In this document: positions 61,987-64,000 of the stretch, in pieces
Numbering within the stretch: the first letter of the stretch is position 1
Layout of the letters: each line of letters begins with the position of its first letter
Assembly (NCBI GenBank): GCA_018907035.1
Contig: JACCIC010000164.1
Span: 1,211,001-1,275,000 of the forward strand
Source: Sycobia sp. Sy_11
Lineage: Eukaryota; Arthropoda; Insecta; Hymenoptera; Epichrysomallidae
Length of the DNA stretch: 64,000 nt
Reading direction: 5' to 3'
Notes under the pieces: model-generated
Seen by the model: only the letters and a program-made list of their open reading frames with translations
Database searches by the model: none
Told to the model about the DNA's origin: nothing
Translations under genes and position numbers: made by a program

Positions 61987-62582
61987 CATATAACATCTTG
62001 CAATACCATTCAAATCGAGAAGAAACTAAGAAATATTTTATTACATGAGAAAAGTGTTAAAATTTAATAGTATGTATCATTCTGCGAAAATAAAGAGTTT
62101 TTAGTAAACTCTTAAATTTGGGTATATGCGAATTAAATTAAAATTTCAAATCTTGGATGATTAAACAGATTCTCGTGATCAATTTTCTACTAAATATAGA
62201 ATTCAAACTATTATATTTTTAATTTCTCTTATAATTTTTAAGTTAAGGATTAGATAGATTATAACTGGCATTGTCATTATGAAGTTTAATGTAAAAGAAT
62301 AATTGGACAAAAAAGTTCCCATTGTATTAAATATATGTGCGATAATTCCTATATTTGCTTTAAATAAGATCATAAATTACATAATTATATAGAAAAATAT
62401 TTCTTAATCATTTAATTTTAGTTATTATATTTATAATTTAATAACTTTCTTGTTTTTATGCTTGGGTAGATCGACCATCCTCAACAACAAAGCAAGAGTA
62501 GTTATCGTTCAGTGGTTTCCATCCAGCGAAAGAGAGCCGTCATTGCTTGTTTTCGTCAAACATCCTTACATTCCTTACCAAG
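19047..62582 (+). CDS. RyR: Ryanodine receptor (RyR), N-terminal three quarters, 41 exons
   Basis: RyR is the homotetrameric Ca2+ release channel of the sarco/endoplasmic reticulum, used in excitation-contraction coupling. I joined 41 GT-AG exons totalling 11,228 nt (3742 codons plus 2 nt), with every phase consistent and no frameshift. Domains in order: IP3R/RyR N-terminal domain (about residues 10-200), MIR (205-390), RIH (430-640), SPRY1 (655-800), RyR repeats 1 and 2 (865-940, 977-1052), SPRY2 (1080-1200), SPRY3 (about 1490-1640), central RIH/solenoid region (from about 2140), RyR repeats 3 and 4 (2829-2900, 2945-3020), and a KKKK-rich linker at 3582. Known insect RyRs are about 5100 residues, so the EF-hand region, pore and 3' end lie to the right. 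The start ATG has an acaaaaATGG context and encodes [18 protein letters not shown]. Confidence 0.97.
19101..20980 (+). other. RyR intron 1 with a foldback repeat
   Basis: AT-rich intron. Its second half (about 20105-20625) is an imperfect inverted repeat described separately. No other gene or RNA seen. Confidence 0.7.
20105..20625. repeat. Imperfect foldback (long inverted repeat) element
   Basis: Matched inverted segments are GGATAGCACAAAATA (about 20129) with its reverse-complement partner near 20595, ATTATCAAGATAATA (about 20194) with one near 20513, and TTTTTACAAATTGTTGA (about 20254) with one near 20440. A TGGAAATTGTC...GTTGACATTA unit also recurs directly at about 20358 and 20533. The order fits an aged foldback or MITE-like insertion about 520 bp long. 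Confidence 0.65.
20981..21085 (+). CDS. RyR: RyR exon 2
   Basis: Residues 19-53 ([21 protein letters not shown] and on). It is the start of the IP3R/RyR N-terminal beta-trefoil; phase 0 at both ends. Confidence 0.95.
21086..23084 (+). other. RyR intron 2
   Basis: Contains a (TA)n tract and degenerate copies of a CGTGAAAG-TTT...AAGATTACT-AAAG unit (about 22068 and 22451, with a partial copy at 22308). No gene seen. Confidence 0.6.
21157..21208. repeat. (TA)n microsatellite
   Basis: About 52 bp of pure TA in RyR intron 2. Confidence 0.93.
23085..23183 (+). CDS. RyR: RyR exon 3
   Basis: Residues 54-86, [20 protein letters not shown] and on. Acceptor ttgtttcag, donor gtaaaa. Confidence 0.95.
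23561..23638 (+). CDS. RyR: RyR exon 4
   Basis: Residues 87-112; carries the conserved [20 protein letters not shown] of the N-terminal domain. Confidence 0.95.
24037..24112 (+). CDS. RyR: RyR exon 5
   Basis: Residues 113-137, [20 protein letters not shown] and on; ends in phase 1. Confidence 0.95.
24263..24375 (+). CDS. RyR: RyR exon 6
   Basis: Residues 138-175, [20 protein letters not shown] then [18 protein letters not shown]; end of the beta-trefoil core. Confidence 0.95.
24376..26277 (+). other. RyR intron 6 with a GC-rich relic
   Basis: A GC-rich block at about 24,780-24,930 is followed by two diverged direct repeats (about 24,962-25,035 and 25,112-25,185) sharing ACCTTA-TTGT, GAAAAT and CGTCA-G-ACGGATCAA. 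A partial third copy lies near 25,194. Probably a decayed mobile element. A (TA)n tract lies at about 25,605-25,642. Confidence 0.5.
26278..26477 (+). CDS. RyR: RyR exon 7
   Basis: Residues 176-242. [14 protein letters not shown] and [19 protein letters not shown] link the N-terminal domain to the MIR domain. Ends in phase 2 before gtaagt. Confidence 0.95.
27336..27518 (+). CDS. RyR: RyR exon 8
   Basis: Residues 242-303, MIR domain: [39 protein letters not shown]. Confidence 0.95.
27655..27955. repeat. Dispersed repeat with hammerhead-like core, diverged copy A
   Basis: Shares with the 35,484 copy, in the same order, GGTCTTA-AGTC, AATGACAGTCAGACTGT (27694-27710), CCCCG-AGA, an AT-rich stretch, TGTTAGTGAAG, and CGTTTCGA-CGCTACGG (27896-27914). 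Lies in RyR intron 8. Confidence 0.6.
27956..30033 (+). other. Rest of RyR intron 8
   Basis: The stretch at about 28,250-29,650 is less AT-biased than usual and holds only stop-broken short frames. It may be a decayed retroelement, but I cannot assign it. Confidence 0.4.
30034..30205 (+). CDS. RyR: RyR exon 9
   Basis: Residues 303-360, MIR domain: [31 protein letters not shown]. The acceptor is an unusual acgaag. Confidence 0.94.
30752..30921 (+). CDS. RyR: RyR exon 10
   Basis: Residues 361-417, end of [23 protein letters not shown] and [17 protein letters not shown]. Phase 2 end. Confidence 0.95.
31100..31224 (+). CDS. RyR: RyR exon 11
   Basis: Residues 417-459, start of the first RIH domain: [20 protein letters not shown]. 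Confidence 0.95.
31380..31750 (+). CDS. RyR: RyR exon 12
   Basis: Residues 459-582, first RIH domain: [56 protein letters not shown]. Confidence 0.96.
31751..32991 (+). other. RyR intron 12
   Basis: AT-rich; nothing supportable inside. Confidence 0.6.
32992..33323 (+). CDS. RyR: RyR exon 13
   Basis: Residues 583-693. End of RIH ([20 protein letters not shown]) and start of SPRY1 ([22 protein letters not shown]). Confidence 0.96.
33324..34016 (+). other. RyR intron 13
   Basis: AT-rich with a short (TA)n tract at about 33,943-33,974 close to the acceptor; otherwise empty. Confidence 0.6.
34017..35125 (+). CDS. RyR: RyR exon 14 (largest, SPRY1 end and RyR repeats 1-2)
   Basis: At 1109 nt this is the largest exon here (residues 693-1063). 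It finishes SPRY1 ([30 protein letters not shown]). It holds RyR repeat 1 (about 865-940, [13 protein letters not shown] and GWSYG) and repeat 2 (977-1052, [21 protein letters not shown]). Ends in phase 1 before gtaggaa. Confidence 0.97.
35484..35838. mobile_element. Terminal-inverted-repeat element with hammerhead-like core, best copy
   Basis: Perfect 21-bp inverted ends (35514-35534 and 35789-35809) extend outward with small gaps through T-rich and AATTAATAAATAT sequence to about 45 bp. Inside are near-palindromic GACAGTCAGACTGTCC (35619-35634) and its inverted partner (35706-35721). On the minus strand CTGATGA (35784-35778), a self-complementary 17-mer and GAAA (35760-35757) recall the catalytic core of hammerhead ribozymes, which are known in Penelope-like elements. 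It has no coding capacity. Lies in RyR intron 14. Confidence 0.65.
36165..36350. repeat. Degenerate TTTGGTAC minisatellite
   Basis: About nine imperfect units of roughly 20 bp built on TTTGGTAC and TTTGATACG, in RyR intron 14. Open frames over it encode repeated Tyr-Gln-like units and are not genes. Confidence 0.8.
36351..37780 (+). other. Rest of RyR intron 14
   Basis: AT-rich with a small G-rich purine stretch near 37,258-37,287. No gene recognised. Confidence 0.55.
37781..37989 (+). CDS. RyR: RyR exon 15
   Basis: Residues 1063-1132, SPRY2: [49 protein letters not shown]. Chosen acceptor gtaagcag at 37780 keeps the phase. Confidence 0.95.
38517..38616 (+). CDS. RyR: RyR exon 16 (SPRY2 alternative-exon position)
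   Basis: 100 nt, residues 1133-1166: [34 protein letters not shown]. In several insects this interval is a pair of mutually exclusive exons. Here I see only one. Confidence 0.95.
38617..39646 (+). other. RyR intron 16
   Basis: Searched by eye for a second SPRY2 exon (FG-QW motif); none seen. AT-rich, otherwise empty. Confidence 0.6.
39647..39845 (+). CDS. RyR: RyR exon 17
   Basis: Residues 1166-1232, end of SPRY2: [39 protein letters not shown]. The mariner sits in the following intron. Confidence 0.96.
40041..41326 (-). mobile_element. mariner transposon (mauritiana-like), 1286 bp
   Basis: A class II Tc1/mariner element in RyR intron 17, oriented against the gene. Its ends are inverted repeats: TCAGG...GAATAAGTCTTTCCCG from 40041 and, reversed from 41326, TTAGG...GAATAAGTCTTTCCCG. 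They match over about 34 bp with a few mismatches near the tips. TA dinucleotides at 40039-40040 and 41327-41328 are the expected target-site duplication. The size is typical of full-length mariners. The transposase inside is broken by two nonsense codons, so this copy is not autonomous. Confidence 0.95.
40117..41154 (-). pseudogene. mariner transposase, D,D34D, two nonsense codons
   Basis: The unbroken frame would be 345 residues, the usual mariner length, from ATG at 41154 ([10 protein letters not shown]) to TAA at 40117. A helix-turn-helix DNA-binding region comes first. The catalytic triad is present: D156 in TGDEKW, the second D in HDNARPH, and the third 35 residues later in [16 protein letters not shown] at 40464-40462 (codon 231) stands where an Arg CGA is expected, and a TAG at 40158-40156 (codon 333) where the family has Trp after LPER. 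No frameshifts were seen, which suggests a fairly young copy. An upstream in-frame ATG at 41160 would add two residues. Confidence 0.93.
41329..42387 (+). other. RyR intron 17, between mariner and copy C
   Basis: AT-rich, no gene or further element recognised. Confidence 0.55.
42388..42625. repeat. Dispersed repeat with hammerhead-like core, diverged copy C (opposite orientation)
   Basis: In RyR intron 17. In order it shows CTCGAAACGTCGGAC (42391), GGGCAATCAGATTATTC (about 42434), GGCAGTCTGACTGTCATT (42554) and TAAGACCAAT (about 42600). These match the minus strand of the other copies. Confidence 0.5.
42745..43121 (+). CDS. RyR: RyR exon 18
   Basis: Residues 1232-1358: [52 protein letters not shown]. 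Phase 1 donor gtaata. Confidence 0.95.
43122..44281 (+). other. RyR intron 18
   Basis: Contains a 9-10 base G run near 43,409, a (TA)n tract at about 43,598-43,630, and no open frame resembling the linker exon expected here. Confidence 0.6.
44282..44501 (+). CDS. RyR: RyR exon 19
   Basis: Residues 1358-1431. Charged, probably disordered linker: [45 protein letters not shown]. It joins directly to exon 18 in phase 1. Confidence 0.93.
45099..45240 (+). CDS. RyR: RyR exon 20
   Basis: Residues 1431-1478: FFSRKIKSS and [14 protein letters not shown], continuing the charged linker. The acceptor follows a pyrimidine run. Confidence 0.92.
45390..45685 (+). CDS. RyR: RyR exon 21
   Basis: Residues 1479-1577, start of SPRY3: [40 protein letters not shown]. 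Ends in phase 2 at an internal gtaagt. Confidence 0.95.
46293..46826 (+). CDS. RyR: RyR exon 22
   Basis: Residues 1577-1755. SPRY3 end ([40 protein letters not shown]) and then [20 protein letters not shown] and [20 protein letters not shown]. Confidence 0.96.
47398..47630 (+). CDS. RyR: RyR exon 23
   Basis: Residues 1755-1833: [50 protein letters not shown]. Confidence 0.96.
48213..48315 (+). CDS. RyR: RyR exon 24
   Basis: Residues 1833-1867, [33 protein letters not shown]. Followed by a 74-bp intron. Confidence 0.93.
48390..48548 (+). CDS. RyR: RyR exon 25
   Basis: Residues 1867-1920: [34 protein letters not shown]. The acceptor at 48388-48389 (caattccttccag) is chosen for its pyrimidine tract. 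An upstream AG at 48373-48374 would add five in-frame residues (SIPSS). Confidence 0.9.
48631..48746 (+). CDS. RyR: RyR exon 26
   Basis: Residues 1920-1959: [30 protein letters not shown]. Confidence 0.94.
48747..49575 (+). other. RyR intron 26
   Basis: AT-rich; nothing supportable. Confidence 0.6.
49576..50118 (+). CDS. RyR: RyR exon 27
   Basis: Residues 1959-2140: [57 protein letters not shown], then an acidic variable stretch. Confidence 0.96.
50452..51273 (+). CDS. RyR: RyR exon 28
   Basis: Residues 2140-2414, central solenoid: [80 protein letters not shown]. Very conserved block. Confidence 0.97.
51340..51494 (+). CDS. RyR: RyR exon 29
   Basis: Residues 2414-2465: [20 protein letters not shown], after a 66-bp intron, the shortest seen here. 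Confidence 0.95.
51649..51817 (+). CDS. RyR: RyR exon 30
   Basis: Residues 2466-2522: [40 protein letters not shown]. Confidence 0.96.
52107..52384 (+). CDS. RyR: RyR exon 31
   Basis: Residues 2522-2614: [52 protein letters not shown]. Confidence 0.96.
52515..52735 (+). CDS. RyR: RyR exon 32
   Basis: Residues 2615-2688: [52 protein letters not shown]. Confidence 0.96.
52804..52894 (+). CDS. RyR: RyR exon 33
   Basis: Residues 2688-2718: [30 protein letters not shown]. Short exon, phase 0 end. Confidence 0.95.
52895..54906 (+). other. RyR intron 33 with a GC-richer relic
   Basis: A GC-richer patch at about 53,338-53,600 (GTCGGGCGAGAGCGCTTGCG and GCGAGAGCCGGGAGAGACG) stands out. I see no long frame in it. 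A 170-codon minus-strand open frame at 53,597-54,109 is low-complexity and unrecognised. Confidence 0.4.
54907..55223 (+). CDS. RyR: RyR exon 34
   Basis: Residues 2719-2824: [53 protein letters not shown]. Confidence 0.96.
55224..55996 (+). other. RyR intron 34
   Basis: AT-rich; nothing supportable. Confidence 0.6.
55997..56300 (+). CDS. RyR: RyR exon 35 (RyR repeat 3)
   Basis: Residues 2824-2925. RyR repeat 3: [20 protein letters not shown], then WAYGEQW and [11 protein letters not shown]. Confidence 0.96.
56370..56523 (+). CDS. RyR: RyR exon 36
   Basis: Residues 2926-2977. Start of RyR repeat 4: [34 protein letters not shown]; ends in phase 1. Confidence 0.94.
57148..57942 (+). CDS. RyR: RyR exon 37
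   Basis: Residues 2977-3242. End of repeat 4 ([20 protein letters not shown]) then solenoid: [57 protein letters not shown]. The frame stays open past 57942 into the intron, but gtaagt and phase fix the end. Confidence 0.96.
58409..58843 (+). CDS. RyR: RyR exon 38
   Basis: Residues 3242-3387: [57 protein letters not shown]. Confidence 0.96.
59124..59707 (+). CDS. RyR: RyR exon 39
   Basis: Residues 3387-3581: [80 protein letters not shown]. Confidence 0.96.
59708..61210 (+). other. RyR intron 39
   Basis: AT-rich with a (TA)n tract at about 60,971-61,004. Otherwise nothing supportable. Confidence 0.6.
61211..61582 (+). CDS. RyR: RyR exon 40
   Basis: Residues 3582-3705. A lysine-rich start ([17 protein letters not shown]), then [20 protein letters not shown] and [15 protein letters not shown]. 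Confidence 0.96.
61934..61983. repeat. (TA)n microsatellite
   Basis: About 50 bp of pure TA in RyR intron 40. Confidence 0.93.
62470..62582 (+). CDS. RyR: RyR exon 41 (last in window)
   Basis: Residues 3706-3742: [37 protein letters not shown]. Ends in phase 2 before gtattt; the next exon lies past 64000. Confidence 0.95.
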
Positions 62583-64000
62583 GTATTTTACCTTTCTTAT
62601 TCTGCTTTTTTTAATGTACTAAACAAAATGTATCTTGATTTCTTTTGCTGAAATAATCATTACATCTTTTCTTAATGATTTTAAAAACTACAACTTAATG
62701 ATTTTTGAACAAATATTAAAAACTATTCTAATTACTGTTACTTAAACATAGATTAGTGTCATTTTTTTTTAATTTTCAGACATTACTATCGTATCTTTAG
62801 ATGTATTTATATAAGTTTCAATATAATAAATTGATTTTCTGAACATTTAATATATATTATTTTTTCTATCTATTGGACTCTATACCAGAATACTTCTTCC
62901 TACTGAAGTATACATCAAAACACCCCTAACAATATAACAAGCGTTGACGCGTTGTACATAGAAATATTGCGGAGTTCTCGTGTAAACCACGTAAACATTT
63001 CGCTCAATAGTATTCTATATTTTTAGTTTACGATTCTTTTGGAAATGTACTAAAAAAGCTTCATCCAAGCGGCTTTTTGAAGTGCTGTTATTATTCCCTT
63101 ACTCGGATAGTTCAATTATAATATTAAACAATAATCTTCAAAAGTGAGAAGTTTATGTCTCGTTCGGCAGATAAACCACTAATGGTAAGGTTTAAGCGGC
63201 CGTCTCTTGATAATTTTCTCGCTGAAACAATTTTATCGTCGATAGTAGGGCTATCGATGTCACCACTCCATGTCACCACTGCGGTTGGCGACAAATATAT
63301 AGTTTCCTTTATAAGGATTGGGACATGTTTGAGGATCGGCGTATTTTAAGCGAACAGTGTAGTCGTTAATTTTTTTCGTATACAATCACAACTAATTAAA
63401 TGGATCAGGCACTCAATTAGGTAATTTTAAATGAGTTGAAAAGGGCCGAAGGCTTGAAAGCTGGATCGGTCGAAATTTTTGAGAACACTTAAATTTCTAT
63501 CTATAGTATGACAAATAATATGTATGTGTTAACAGTTGATAGATAGTTAATTTGATATTTTAAACAAGTGGATCCTTTTCATTGAATCCTACTGCTTTAA
63601 CTTTAGAGGATACGAGTAAAAGTCTTTTAATGGATAACTGCTCAGGGTAAAATTAAAAAAAATATATAATTTGATATTAAATACGTCTTAAATTCATTTT
63701 TGCAAAGTTTCAAAATTCATTTTCGAAACGCTGCTATTTGAACATTTGTTAATCTTGCCTGAATAGCGCAGAAAACTTCATCTAGCTTCACTCTTTCTTT
63801 TCAACTAGCATTGATCTTGGTTTTTCCATCATTAAAATTAAAATTAATTCTAATATATTTTTATGTTTTAAAAAATAATATAAATGTTATTACTAATTTG
63901 CTTGAATATAGTAAATTTTGCTTTCATATATTTTTAATAAATATAAATTATTGCATTTTTTTATATTTCTTCTTATTTATATATATATATATATATATAT
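62583..64000 (+). other. RyR intron 41 (partial) with a GC-richer relic
   Basis: The intron runs off the window. A GC-richer block at about 63,150-63,360 contains two copies of ATGTCACCACT (63257-63267, 63270-63280) and inverted CTATCGATG-like sites. Its open frame is short and unrecognised. The window ends in a TA tract. Confidence 0.5.

Overview
The window is AT-rich animal DNA, most likely from an insect and possibly a hymenopteran. It has short GT-AG exons, long AT-rich introns and intergenic DNA with many (TA)n tracts, and a mauritiana-type mariner. The order is inferred from the feel of the proteins and the mariner type; no search was run.

Two conserved genes lie in tandem on the + strand. 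Positions 444-5832 hold the last seven exons (about 700 codons) of SF3B3, the SF3b130 subunit of the U2 snRNP. Its 5' part lies upstream of the window. Its last exon has two compensating one-base indels (near 5541 and 5643) that shift the frame over about 34 codons.

Positions 5833-18,700 are gene-poor. They hold a tRNA-derived SINE (6744-6948, - strand), an unrecognised GC-richer patch with broken ORFs (7760-8350), a possible small secreted-peptide exon on the - strand (about 13,012-13,224), a 270-bp polypurine tract and a perfect 34-bp inverted repeat (16,099-16,302).

From 19,047 to beyond the right edge runs the ryanodine receptor (RyR), the tetrameric Ca2+ release channel of the sarco/endoplasmic reticulum. 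I could join 41 coding exons (11,228 nt, 3742 codons) with every splice phase consistent and no frame breaks. They cover the cytoplasmic N-terminal domain, MIR, RIH, three SPRY domains, four RyR repeats and much of the central solenoid. The EF-hand region, the pore and the 3' end lie outside the window.

RyR introns carry the mobile DNA. These are a 1286-bp mariner with intact ends and TA target duplication but two nonsense codons (40,041-41,326), three diverged copies of a repeat with a hammerhead-ribozyme-like core (27,655; 35,484; 42,388), a foldback element in intron 1, a TTTGGTAC minisatellite, and several GC-richer relics of unknown origin. No rRNA, functional tRNA or CRISPR was seen. 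The most notable signals are the paired SF3B3 indels, the hammerhead-like repeat family, the apparently missing RyR linker exon between 43,121 and 44,282, and the tandem splice acceptor at 48,374/48,389.
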